Assembly: GCA_013368315.1 (NCBI GenBank)
Contig: JAACJM010000177.1
Location: 1 to 64,000, forward strand
Direction: 5' to 3'
Length of the DNA: 64,000 bases
Source of the DNA: Tetrapyrgos nigripes
Lineage: Eukaryota; Basidiomycota; Agaricomycetes; Agaricales; Campanellaceae
Part shown: positions 44,672-55,220 of the stretch, piece after piece
Numbering within the stretch: position 1 is the first letter of the stretch
Layout: the number at the start of each line of letters is the position of its first letter
Made by a program: the position numbers and the translations under genes
Notes under the pieces: model-generated
Database searches by the model: none
The model's input: the letters and a program-made list of their open reading frames with translations, nothing else
What the model was told of the DNA's origin: nothing

Positions 44672-45160
44672 TGTCTTAAAGACCTTAAGCGAAGCAAGCA
44701 GAGAGCGTGAGAACTAGTCATCAGAGACCAAGTTAGTCAGATTAGAATAAAGTATCGAATACAAACACGAACCTAGTCATCAGAGACCAAGAGGTCAAGC
44801 TGAAGACTAGGTGAGTATCTACAGAGTTTAAATAGTATCCTATTGTCTAGTAAATGAAAAGCGTGCTGTAGGCTGCACGTATGCCTTGTGTAAACCTGAA
44901 GGGAAACCAGCCCGAAGCCATACTGTCTACCGCATGAAAGTAGCAAAGAAACCTAGTGTCTACCGTACCAAATTAATAAAGGAACATGAGGAATGCATGT
45001 GGAGTAAGCAAGGACTTCATTAAGAGAGACATGCATATCAAGCAAGGAAAGCGAAAGGAAAACATACGAAAGTAATAACTAGGATTTGTATACTTGAGAG
45101 TCTGTAGCCAAATAGATGAGTAATCAAAGGAAAAAGATATTATGTCCGCTCTTTACGACA
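44672..45160 (-). repeat. 5' LTR of the young Gypsy element
   Basis: 489 bp, nearly identical to 38792-39280. Between this LTR and gag (44217-44671) is a leader with three copies of a TGACTGGGTTCTCTAC-type block (44368-44430). Confidence 0.9.
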
Positions 45161-45189
45161 TTAAGTGTACCAATGACCTTGACATTATC

Positions 45190-45853
45190 ATTGTTATAGG
45201 GCCAAATGCACATCAACAGAAGGAAGACTAGGGAGAAAGACTGGGAAAACTGCTGGCACTACTGGGATACGTGGATAACTCTGGAATGATACAGGAAAAC
45301 TGACTCTATTGGAAGTAACTAGATACCTTATATCCATGATCATCAGTAGCTAAGTATGAGTTGGGATGTGTATCATATGGACAAAGTCTGAAAATAAAAC
45401 AAATAAAGCTGTGGAAAAAAATGAAGGCAGTAACAGATGAAAATACGGAACATATAAGATGTGTGGTAGAAAAAAATAAGTCAGGAAGGGAAAAAAATGC
45501 ACAGGATGTAAGATATGGTCTGTGATAAAAAAAATAGTAAGAAAAACAAAGCAAGTAAGGAAAGGAAAGAGGTCTGAAATAAAAAATGACATGTAACACT
45601 GAGAGAACAGATAGGGGCACTAAAGTAGTTACTGAAAAATAGTACTACAGTTTATAAATGGGGAGATACTTTGTAAGTGTATGTAGTATAATCTTTCCCC
45701 AAGTTACTTTCCACCCTCAATACATACCAAATATTGAATAGATCTCTTCAATTTTCACTATCTAGTATCGAGAGATTCTCTTACCAGCCTCCTTGAAATT
45801 TTTGCTGTTTGATAGCACTTATAATTGTGGCAACTGTTGCATATTTATGACTC
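45190..45853. other. Internal sequence of the CACTG element, right part
   Basis: No coding sequence is recognised. The stretch 45410-45560 is A-rich on the plus strand with repeated AAAAAAATA-type words. Confidence 0.4.
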
Positions 45854-46252
45854 ACTGATCAAAAACCTGGATCAGAGTGTAAATATCAAATATATACAGC
45901 TACTATTTTACTTGTAAATGGCCAGAATCCACTCCAAAATGACAGAAAAGCAAAAGTAATGAATGGGATTGACACAGCCACCACCAGCACACCTAAGCCT
46001 GGAGTACCTGTACTATGCACTGAGGGTACCCACAACTTTCTGGGTGCTGCAGGCCAATGAAAAATGGAAAATGATCAAATTTGATTATTTGGCTATCTAT
46101 GCAACAAATGCTCAGGTAAATACTAACAAATAATTGCTGCTGGGATCACGCATGCACTCAAGTTGCGTTCCCATGAGTCTGAGCTGGGTCTGCACTGGAT
46201 GTGCACTGGGTCTTACCCAGTCAAAATGTCACCTCATCATTTGCCCCCAGTG
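45854..46252 (-). repeat. Right terminal inverted repeat of the CACTG element
   Basis: Inverted counterpart of 24367-24765. On the minus strand it starts CACTGGGGGCAAATGATGA. It ends directly against the TCA duplication and the resumed propeller coding sequence. Confidence 0.85.
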
Positions 46253-46255
46253 TCA

Positions 46256-47480
46256 ACCAGAACTTTCAAGTTCATTCGCTGTGCTCATGACAAAGAAGTG
46301 CTCATTCTCAAGTGTGTCCCTTAGCAATTTCTTTCAGAATAAAATTTCTAATCTTGCTGTCTGGAACCTTGCACTATGTTTGGGACAGCCTTTCTTATGA
46401 CTTCAGCATTTCTGCACCCAGTCTTGGTGGTCCCTATCCATTCTTTGCATTCTCACCTTCTGACGATGCTGTTGTCATTTGGGCTGGTAGTCAAATCTAT
46501 TGTGTTCCTTTGACCGTCAACCAGTATGGGGAGAATTTTTCTGCCAGCACACTTACCCCAATTCTTCTCAAAGCTCAGATCTGTCTACAACTTGCAGAGA
46601 CCCTCAAAGCAGGAATTGATTTAGTGGGAATCAAAACCCAAGATATTCAGCAGATTCACGCTTTGCAGGAACTTTCTATCAATGACACAAGGAAATGTGC
46701 TGTATTCCAAGCTGCTGGAGTTGCTGTGGTTCAGATCATTGGAGAAAAGAACATATCAAAAGTCCCTATCCTGGATTCCCATTATTTGTTCCCTGTGCCA
46801 ATCATCTCCTCCTCCACTCTAAATGGTCTGATACAGACTTTACCAGCTTCAAGTTGGTGGATCTGAATACTGAGACAGCTTATTTGCTCTTGGGCATTCC
46901 TATGGGCAGATACTTTACACCAGTCATAAGCCACACCTCTTCTGCTATGAGAACCATTGCTTTTATCAAGAATAGGAGATTCACTCACAGGAAAAACTGT
47001 TTCTACTGCCTGACCAGGCCTCTATGTTGGCCAAATCCACCTTCCTGTTTCAGGGTCACCATCTTCTGGCAATAATGTATCCATAACAAACATCTGTTTT
47101 GTCCCCTCAGATATCAATTCCAATGAATTCTATGTCTCTCTTCACTTCATTGATGATTCATTGCTCATGGTGCAACAATCTGTCAAAATGTTCACCATCA
47201 ATTTGGGTGTCAAACCAGATTTGTTTGGTCAGCATTTACAGAAGACCTTGGTTACTGGAAGGATGTCCAATGAAATTGCTGTTCATACAACCTTGACAAA
47301 TACAAAGAGAGGATCTCAAGCAGTTGAAGTGGTACTGGTGGCTTTCTTGGAATATTAACACATGTACCTGGCCAGTGGACAAAATCTAGAAGATGGAAAG
47401 GAAATCCTACTTGAGATTTGGCATGTTTGAGTATAGTTGGTGGTCATTCAATTGCTTGGAGTTGTTGATCCCAGATACTA
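46256..47480 (+). pseudogene. PD40/WD40-like propeller protein, C-terminal fragment
   Basis: Coding resumes with QPELS, a small deletion, then FIRCAHDKEVLILK. After a possible intron it reads GTLHYVWDSLSYDFSIS, GGPYPFFAFSPSDDAVVIW, QICLQLAETLKAGIDLVG and AGVAVVQIIGEKNISKVPIL. Frameshifts near 46790 and 47075 separate this from SDTDFTSFKLVDLNTETAYL, GRYFTPVISHTSSAMRTIAF, and then EFYVSLHFIDDSLLMVQQSV, LFGQHLQKTLVTGRMSNEIA. The last recognisable block is GGHSIAWS at about 47445. The metal-dependent hydrolase domain that often follows in this family was not found downstream. Confidence 0.75.
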
Positions 47481-47747
47481 GGGTACCTTCAGCTCAGCTC
47501 AATTATGTCACTGATTAATGCCAAAAAAAGTTTTTGACTTGTTTGTAGATTTTCTTTCTACCAAGAGACTGTGGAGAATGGTGGTGGGCAATCTCTGCCA
47601 GTGGCATGGACAGCTTAATAAGCTGATCACATGCTTAAGCAACCAAGACCTGCTCTTCCTCCTCCCCCTCCACTTTGAGGTTATGGGATGTATATAGGCC
47701 TTGGAAACACCCAGGTGAGAGTCTATGTACATGTACTGCCTATGTTA

Positions 47748-48344
47748 CTATTTTTAGGGTAGAAGTGAACTAAGAAATGTTGTTGGAGGTGAACTATCCC
47801 ACCATATTTGTCAACAGCCCTAGAAATTTATCAGCGTATTCTTGAGAGCATAAACCTTTGTTCTACAAATTTTGAGGGCTTTCCGGGGACAATAGTTGCA
47901 GCACCAGAGTGCACTGAACAGACCCTTCAATTTGGCAGGGAAGTGAACTATGTGACATGGTGTGACACAAGCTCACCAAAGGCGACACAGGGCGGAGTTT
48001 GAAACTTATCAACCATTCCTTTTTCGTCCTCCACTCGATAAGTGAAAATGAGAATTTTTCATTGCAAATTGTCACTCTAGCTTTTCATAATAGTGTTTTC
48101 TGTACATCAACAAAATTTGGTGGAGTGTCATCTGCTTTAGGTCTGTCACGCTTCCAAAAAGCACCTTTTTTGACACGGAATCACAATTACATTCTTTCAC
48201 TATCACAGGGTATGATTCTGAGGAGGCAGTTTCTTAGATATCCCATAAAAGAATGTTCTTGCAAAATATGGAGTCCATCAACGATTTATTGAGGGAGTTA
48301 CACATTGAAAATTGACGTTTAGTTCACTTCTACCCTAAAAATAG
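47748..48344. mobile_element. TA-flanked MITE, 597 bp
   Basis: Ends CTATTTTTAGGGTAGAAGTG (47748) and CACTTCTACCCTAAAAATAG (ending 48344) are perfect inverted repeats, extended by GAACTAA inwards. TA flanks both sides (47746-47747 and 48345-48346). Short internal frames are not recognised. It probably belongs to the Tc1/mariner superfamily. Confidence 0.8.
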
Positions 48345-49767
48345 TACCACCTACCACCCTGACACACTTTGTTGATCAATGAAGACACGTACTGAGGCGT
48401 CAACATCTGATTACATGATATATTTCGGTGAGCTTTACTGTGACCATCTTTATTGCTCAATAGCTTCTTGAGACTCCAGCTGAGCTCATCAAAATTTCAG
48501 GCATCATTCTTTGTGGGCATCTGAATGGATGTACAAAAAGAATTTTTGTTTCTGTAGTATTTCAATGGCTATTATTGGGGTACAAAATACAGATTTTTTA
48601 TTGTAGCAAGATTGAGGTATACTTAAGACTGGAGACATCCCATAAGCAGACAAAAAAGCTATTGAGCATCACAGGTTTGTGATGGGGGCTTTCTGATGGG
48701 AAGCTTAGTAAGTGCCTGCACTGCTGACGGGGTTTGCCCACCACCATGGAGAAGAGAGCTTACAGTAGTCACATGATTGCTGACACATATTTGGTCTGCG
48801 TGACCATCAGTTGCTCTCTTTCTTCACATCCAACATGTTCTACATGGCATCCATGGTCAACCTGCAGGGGCCCAAATGCAGGATCTTGCATATGGGACTT
48901 GATCACTCCATATGCAGGATCCAACATTCAGACCCATTTGCTGGGTTGGCCCTTACAGCTCTTTAGAGCTAAGTAATGGGGCAGGAGCTACCATATCATT
49001 GCTAGCTGGCTTAACACTTTGTAATTTCTAAACCTCATTTAACACTTCCAGTAACTATCAATCTAGGTGATACAACTTCTTGGTGAGCGTATATTAATTA
49101 TTCTGGTACTATTGAACAGTAACACACTGTCTACAGACACAATCCTAGCTGTATCATCCCCATAACCCCAAATTCCTTCTGAGAACAAGCACCCACATGA
49201 TCACTCATAATCCATTCAGGAACTTTGAGACCAACAGCCCTGCAGAAAGCCTTGAATGCCATAGGAAAGTTACAGCACCTGGCAGACTTAGTAAGCTCTG
49301 CATAGAGACATCAAGCTTCAAAGGTAGACACCCTTTTCCATTCCTGTCCAATTGGTAATGGTGTCTAGTCAAGTCTGAGTTTCTGTAGTGAGCTCTTATC
49401 AAGAGCATAGATATGGGCATGGAGCAACTTGGTAGTGCTTCAACATGTCAAGGAGTTGTGTTTTGGCTTTTTCAAGCTTATAGGAAAGGAATTTCTCTCG
49501 CACTGCAAAAAGTGTAGCAAATACTTTCCAGGCATGTGAGCCAAATCTGCGTCAGAAAATTCCAAATATTTTCACACCAAATCAGGCACAAATACTTGAC
49601 TTGTTTGAACACATTTTTACAAAGCCACCCAAATCTCATCCTATTTGGGAGGTTTTTATCCCACAAATCAATTATAATGTTTGATCACAACATAATCCAG
49701 AAAATGCTCATGATACAAGTTTCAGCATTTCAACAGCAAGTAAGACTAATTCCTGATACTTTAGTAT
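48345..49767. other. Non-coding sequence, nothing recognised
   Basis: Only short frames with no domain are seen on either strand. A small dyad around GATCTTGCATATGGGACTTG (48890) and similar words are not convincing as elements. Confidence 0.3.
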
Positions 49768-51410
49768 AGGGTGTGTAGGAACAGTTTTTCTGAGAGTGAT
49801 GAAACATGACTTTCACATGTTTCACATGAACTTTCTCACCACACGATACCCTTCACCTTGGGCCTCACTGGAGTTAGGAAAAGCCGCCAGTGCATAGTGG
49901 ATTGGAGGAATACCAACCAAGCTGAAGTCATTTACACCTATGGAACTGTAGCTCAGTGGTTAGAGCACTCCAGTACAAGTGATGAGGTCACAGGTTCAAT
50001 TCCTGTCAGTACCACTCCTGTTTCTTTACATGTCTGGATCAGCATCAGTCTTATCAGCGGCATTGCATATTTCCAAAGATCTCTGTGCAAACTTAGATTT
50101 CAGATTTTTCAGTGCCATTTTTGCTCACCCAGGTCTACTCCATATGGGACCAATTTGAGGCTGAACAGCCATATGGAGTAGCTCCAGCGCCAAGCATAAA
50201 TTCATCATTTATGTTTGCCCAAAAGATCTTTCCAAATATGCATTGCCACCCAAGATGCTTGGTCCAGTTGAGCAGCCCTCACCTTGGGCAGCATTGAATA
50301 TTTCCAGAGATCTCTGTGCAAACTTAAATTTCAGATTTTTCAGTGCCTTTTTTGCTCTCTGGAACTACAGGAAATGATCAGTCCTTGGAACACTATCAGT
50401 CATGGAAACACTTGCAGTTTCTCAAAGGTGAGGAGTTTGTAGGGCCATAGCCATTATTGTATGTTGTACATATGATCTATAGGGATGATTGAAACATGAA
50501 AGTGGTACTTTCCAATCAGTAGCAGATTCCCAGGAGGTAATTATCCATTTTGAGTCAACACTGACAAAATTTTGTTTTGGATCTGCATGCTGCAATCCTT
50601 GACCAGTTTCTGAAAATTTTATCTGAGTTTGGAAGACTATTATGGAGAATTGCACTCACAACATGCAAAACATGTCATTTTAGTCAGGGGTGTGACATGT
50701 GTGACATAAAGTGACAAAATGTGACAACAAGTCATGCTTTGTCCGATCATCGGACAATTTTGCCACCTCACATCCTCACATGGCTATTGCTGGGCAAAAC
50801 ATCAACAGCAACATTCAGAGCTGAAGAAGAGGTTGGATGAGGATTGAGAATGACAAGACAGCTGTCACAGACACATGTGACATGCCATGTGACACTGTTC
50901 CAATGACTGAGAATCCCATTTTTTGGGCCCACGTCAATGTTTGATGCATTACTCTACGTAGACATATGCTCTTGCTCTAAAATATAGCATACATAGTCCT
51001 TATAACCTACTCCTTCAATGTATTTAATTAGTTTACATAGATTCTGCCTGTAGAAACTTTTTTGAAAGAAATATCTTTTTGGTGTTCCAAGGACCACTCA
51101 TTTCCTGTACTCCATATAGGACCAATTTGAGGCCAAACTGCCATATGGAGTAGCTCCAGCACCAAGCAGAAATTCGTCATTTATGTTTACCTCCAAATAT
51201 GGATTGCCACCCAAGGTGCCTGAACCTCTTGCTTTGCAACATGTCAGGTATACATGTTGTAGTTCAGAGGCTGTAGCAAATTCAGCAGTATAGGGTCTCA
51301 CGTCCCTTCAGTGGCGCCCTGCGGCTAAATAGGGTGTGTAGAAACAGTTTTTTTGAGAGTGATGAAACATGACTTTCACATGTTTCATGTGAACTTGCTT
51401 GCCACATGGC
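49768..51410. repeat. Mosaic of three direct repeat pairs
   Basis: Pair X: about 49768-49850 and 51328-51410 (AGGGTGTGTAG(G/A)AACAGTTT and CATGACTTTCACATGTTTCA). Pair Y: about 50132-50260 and 51102-51235 (CATATGGAGTAGCTCCAGC, TCATTTATGTTTGCC-type), which contains its own dyad ACTCCATATG/CATATGGAGT. Pair Z: about 50058-50125 and 50290-50358 (GATCTCTGTGCAAACTTA, TTTCAGATTTTTCAGTGCC). The copies are 80-95 percent alike by eye and stand in the same orientation, so segments of this region were duplicated or arrived as related elements. Confidence 0.65.
49942..50013 (+). ncRNA. tRNA-like segment, probably SINE head or tRNA pseudogene
   Basis: The 72-nt stretch has A-box TAGCTCAGTGGTTAGAGCA and B-box GGTTCAATTCC, a perfect D-stem (GCTC/GAGC) and T-stem (ACAGG/CCTGT). 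The acceptor stem GGAACTG/CAGTACC has one A-A mismatch. The anticodon arm CTCCA...TGATG pairs poorly (two mismatches), so the anticodon cannot be trusted. The internal promoter boxes are intact, which fits a tRNA-derived SINE or a decayed tRNA better than a working tRNA. Confidence 0.6.
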
Positions 51411-52267
51411 TCCCTTGGCACCACTTTGGAGTCCCTCAACTGAAGGCAGTCACTGAGGGCTCCTTCATTGAATTGTCCGTGTGTGTAGACTTCATCATGT
51501 TGGAACAACTGTTTTGCCTTTCATCATTGCTGATGAGATCAAGGCAAGGGGGAGGGAAAATTTAGCTGAGAGCAATATAGGGCTGGTCCATGGTTCAGCC
51601 CAGGATCTTCTTAAAAATTTTTTCTTATAGAGAAGATTTTGGCAGTTCAGACCCAAAATTTGATCTAAACCTATGTATCTCTAGGAACTTTGATCCAAAA
51701 TGTCACTTACAGAATTGATTTAGATGATTTTCCTGCCAAAACATGGCTTTTCGTCACTGAAATGCATGATTCCCATCATTTCTTCAGCTCTCACTTAGTT
51801 GCCGTGGCTCAGCAAGGTCATCTCCAGCTGGAGATACTCACTATATATGGAAGGAGGTGGTTGGTTGGTTCAGCGGCTGAACGCCTTGAAAAACTTTCCA
51901 GCCCTATATCCTGAATTTTTCTTCTCCAGCCCCCTTGGATCAAGGTGGTCAGGGCAGGTGCAAAGTGGTTGGAGTTGGGTGAGGAACTGGTTTTGTAACT
52001 GAGGTAGTTGGTATGGTGCAAATGTTCTTGTCATATAAACACATTCAATTTACTTGGGTAGTACGTTCTTTATCTACTTTGCACGGTACACTCAGTTAAA
52101 GCTGTGAGTATCGGGTCTCGCATCCTGTCAGTGGCACGCTGCACTAAATTTTATCTGGGAACAAACCGTGCAAATAATTTGAGACTCAAAAATGGGTTGC
52201 AAATACCCATCACCACCTGCAGATTATATTAGATTTGATACACTGCTCCAACTAGCAGTGCGGATAG

Positions 52268-52785
52268 TGTCGTTAATGTGGTAAAGAGCACACACTTGGC
52301 TCAAAGCAGTAGGCGTAGACAGAACAACAGTAGACAGATAACAATGAGAAACTAGTCCCAAGACAAAGTTAACATTGAGTGAAAACAAGAAATACATGAG
52401 ATGCTCACCTAGTCCCAAGACAAAGAGGTCAAGATGGGGACTAGGGAGCTACTACTCTAAGCTTATATACACATAGCAGAAATAAAGATAAAAGCTGAAT
52501 AAAGCAAAGAAAGGAATCAGAGAACTGTCCAGAACAATCCCTGTAAGAGATGTATCATGAAAAGATGAATAAAAGATGAACAAGCTGTGCGTAGTGTCCC
52601 TGTAAGAGATGTATCATAAAAAGATGAACAAATGATGAAACAGGGGATAGTAGCTGTGCATAGATAATCAAGGAAAGATGAACAAAAGATAGGGCAAAGG
52701 ATGAACAAAACGATGATCAAAAGGCAGTGACTGATGAAGAAACAGAAAATGAACGAAAATACCCTGAAATAATACTGTCACGACA
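52268..52785 (-). repeat. Solo LTR, distantly related to the young Gypsy LTR
   Basis: On the minus strand it starts TGTCGTGACAG and ends CATTAACGACA. Inside it has two ACTAGTCCCAAGACAAAG blocks placed as the ACTAGTCGTCAGAGACC blocks are in the LTR at 38792, and a direct repeat CCTGTAAGAGATGTATCAT (52540 and 52600). A clean 5-bp duplication is not evident. No internal region accompanies it. Confidence 0.6.
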
Positions 52786-53189
52786 GTTAAGGATATTCTA
52801 GCAGCACATTTCATGTGCCATTCCCCTCCAAGTGCTCACATTGATACTTTTATTTCCAAAACAAATTCGTTTTGTTTTCTTACAGTTGGTTTTAAGGACC
52901 AAAATTGGTCTGTGATCAACTAGTATGTTACAAGTCAGATACTTACAGACAACGATCATTTAAACCCACAGAAATTTAGATCACTGGTATACAAGATTAA
53001 TGAGCAGAATTTTGTTCATTGCAAGCAGGACTCAGAGTTTGAATATTGAGTCATGTACTGGTTGACTTTACTGTTCATTGTCACTGTTTCTGCTTCAACT
53101 TGTTTTCTGCTAGCTCATGGTCTCTAACTTGTTTCCAACTATGCCTGAAGCAGGTTGCTTGTTCTTTAATCATTGTGAAGTCACCAAAA

Positions 53190-54300
53190 TGCCACCCTTA
53201 AAATGGACAGTCAAAGTCAGAAGGAAAGCCTTCAAGGGAAAACCAGCAAGGTTGAAGGTGAGCACTTTTTGATGTCCATGCAAGCCTAAACAGACACTCG
53301 TTATCTTCAGGAGTCTTCCAATTTCATCCAGAATGCTGTGCATCCCCAACTGGGAACCGGCCAACCATCACTTTTCACCAGCCAGCCATCAATGATCCTG
53401 ATTTCCTGCCCATGCCCAGTAATGACAAAAGCTGTAACAAGTGCAATGATGCTCCTCTTAGTACGGATGCCTTTAAGAGGCTTTCTTTGGCTGCAGGCAG
53501 TAAAGCTGCTCTCCAGGTAAGTATGGTTTATTTTCAAGTACGTACATCTAACACACCTGCATTTCATATAGACATACAAAGCCATCCAGCTGAGATCATG
53601 AACAAGCTAAATCCAGCAGGATCCTTGCATTGCAGTGTTCAAGGCAAATAACTTGCACTTGGTATCAGTGAGGTTCATTCACACTTTATTTCATTTTGAA
53701 AATGAGCTGTTAAACAATACTTTTAGTTTATATTCCAAATCTCATTCAGCACTGAGGGGTACACGTTCTACTTAGTTGAGGCTTACCATAACATGGTCAA
53801 TGGCTCTTCACAGACACAAGGAGAGCTTAGCACTGCTTCCTGAATATATAGATGAGCCTATTGTTCAGACAAACACACCTCTTCTTATCTCCATACAAAC
53901 TGCCTATGTTTGTGCAGATTGGACCCTTGTGTTTGTTGACTACCAGGTCTTTATTACCTTCCATGTTATGCATCTCCAGTGGATATGTACAGAGGCCGAC
54001 TTTCAGCCCAGTTCTGAGGTATATTATTTGTGGTTTTCTTCAATCTGAAGCTGGTCCTGAAGTGGACTTTCACTCAGAGTTTCAGTAGCAGGCCCAGATA
54101 TGTGGTTGATGGTGCCCTGCGCAAGTGTCCACTTCTTTCCAAAGTCACCACAGGTAAATCTAAGGTGCAATCAAATTTGACCAAGATATCCTACACTCCT
54201 GTCAAAATCATTCCTCATCAGGCTGGGGTCAGGGCAACACCTTCATGTTCAGCACATAGTCGGAGACTAACTAGGGCTATGGTCAAGGCTAGAAAAATGT
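53190..54300 (+). pseudogene. Unrecognised gene fragment
   Basis: A frame MPPLKWTVKVRRKAFKGKPA starts at 53190, with a possible intron 53259-53311. The region then offers NDKSCNKCNDAPLSTDAFKR and further on YVVDGALRKCPLLSKVTTGK and SKVQSNLTKISYTPVKI, ending ARKM at 54300. Splice signals are present but the exons cannot be chained without stops. The protein family is not recognised. It may be a captured or decayed gene piece. Confidence 0.3.
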
Positions 54301-54402
54301 AGCTAAATCTTGTTAATTGTATCCATTCTATGTCTAGCCTGAGGTATTGTGTGCCCATTTTCAACAAGACCAGTGACTACTTTCATTCCAATGAGTAATA
54401 AG

Positions 54403-55220
54403 AGGCTTTTTCCAAAAAGTTCGACTTTTTGAATATTAAAGCCTTTTATTACTTATTGGATTGATCTATGGGATCAAATAGATACAGGGAAAGCTAAATC
54501 CAAGAGTTGGAGCCCCTGGTACCACCCCAGCAGTTTTCCTGGTAAGGGTACATACAGGTGATGATGCAGAAATTTCGACATTTGGAAATCAAAGCCTTGT
54601 ATTAGTTGTTGGGCATGATCTATAGGATAAAATATATGTAGGGAAGGCTAAATCCAAGAGTTGGAGCCCCTGGTACCACCCCAGCAGTTTTTCTGGTAGG
54701 GGTACATATGGGTGATGATGCAGACATTTCGACTTTTTGGAAATCAAAGCCTTGTATTACTTTTTGACGTGATCCATAGGATAGAATATATGCAGGGAAG
54801 GCTAAATCCAAGAGTTGGAGCTCCTGGTACCATCCAGCAGTTTTCCTGGTAGGGGTACATGGGGGTGATGATGCAGACATTTCGACTTTTTGGAAATCAA
54901 AGCTTTGTATTACTTACTGGCATGATCTTTGTATAACTTATTGGAGTGATCTATAGGATCAAATAGATCCAGGGAAGGCTAAATCCAAGAGTTGGAGCCC
55001 CTGGTACCACCCCAGCAGTTTTCCTGGTAGGGATACATAGGGGTGATGATACAGAGATTTCGACTTTTTGAGAATCAAAGCTTTTTATTACTTGTTGGAA
55101 TGATCTATAGGATAGAATAAATGTAGGGAAGGCTAAATCCAAGAGTTGGAGCTCCTGGTACCACCCCAGCAGTTTTCCTGGTAGGGGTACATAGGGGTGA
55201 TGATGCAGACATTTCGATTG
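54403..55220. repeat. Minisatellite, five copies of about 154 bp
   Basis: The block GCTAAATCCAAGAGTTGGAG starts at 54493, 54647, 54801, 54978 and 55132, a spacing of 154, 154, 177 and 154 bp. Each unit also has CCAGCAGTTTT(C/T)CTGG, GGTGATGATGCAGA and ATTTCGACTTTTTG. The third interval holds an extra 23 bp near 54910-54950. Short frames on the minus strand are translations of the repeat. Confidence 0.95.

Larger units (their letters stand above)
38792..45160 (-). mobile_element. Young Ty3/Gypsy chromovirus-type element, 6369 bp
   Basis: Two 489-bp LTRs (38792-39280 and 44672-45160) differ at about six positions, all transitions. The duplication TTAAG flanks the element (38787-38791 and 45161-45165). 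Coding runs on the minus strand: gag (44216-42962) then pol (42959-39315). A purine tract, AGTGGGGGGGTAA on the minus strand (39281-39293), sits next to the 3' LTR. The high LTR similarity and an intact pol frame indicate recent insertion. Confidence 0.95.
38391..45184 (+). repeat. Solo LTR (about 420 bp) interrupted by the young Gypsy element
   Basis: LTR sequence related to the one at 37895 occupies 38391-38791 and 45166-45184 (ends TGACCTTGACA). The 5-bp duplication TTATC is found at 38386-38390 and 45185-45189, and there is no internal region of its own, so this is a solo LTR left by recombination. Inside it, the second Gypsy element inserted with its own TTAAG duplication. Confidence 0.85.
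24367..46252. mobile_element. CACTG-ended element, about 3.2 kb plus nested insertions
   Basis: Inverted ends CACCAGGGGCAAATGA (24367) and TCATTTGCCCCCAGTG (ending 46252) are flanked by TCA at 24364-24366 and 46253-46255. Joining the flanks with one TCA restores the propeller reading frame (RGAG before, QPELS after). Subtracting the nested retrotransposons leaves about 3.2 kb, of which about 400 bp at each end are inverted repeats. No transposase frame is visible in the remaining sequence (24766-26526 and 45190-45853), so it is probably non-autonomous. The ends share the core CACTGGG-GCAAA and the TCA duplication with the element at 6611-7378, which points to one superfamily. Confidence 0.85.

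Noticed and set aside
49942..50013. Functional tRNA gene
   Set aside because: The anticodon stem has two mismatches and the acceptor stem one, so a working tRNA is unlikely.
54403..55220. CRISPR-like array
   Set aside because: Units are contiguous 154-bp tandem repeats with no unique spacers, in a eukaryotic genome.
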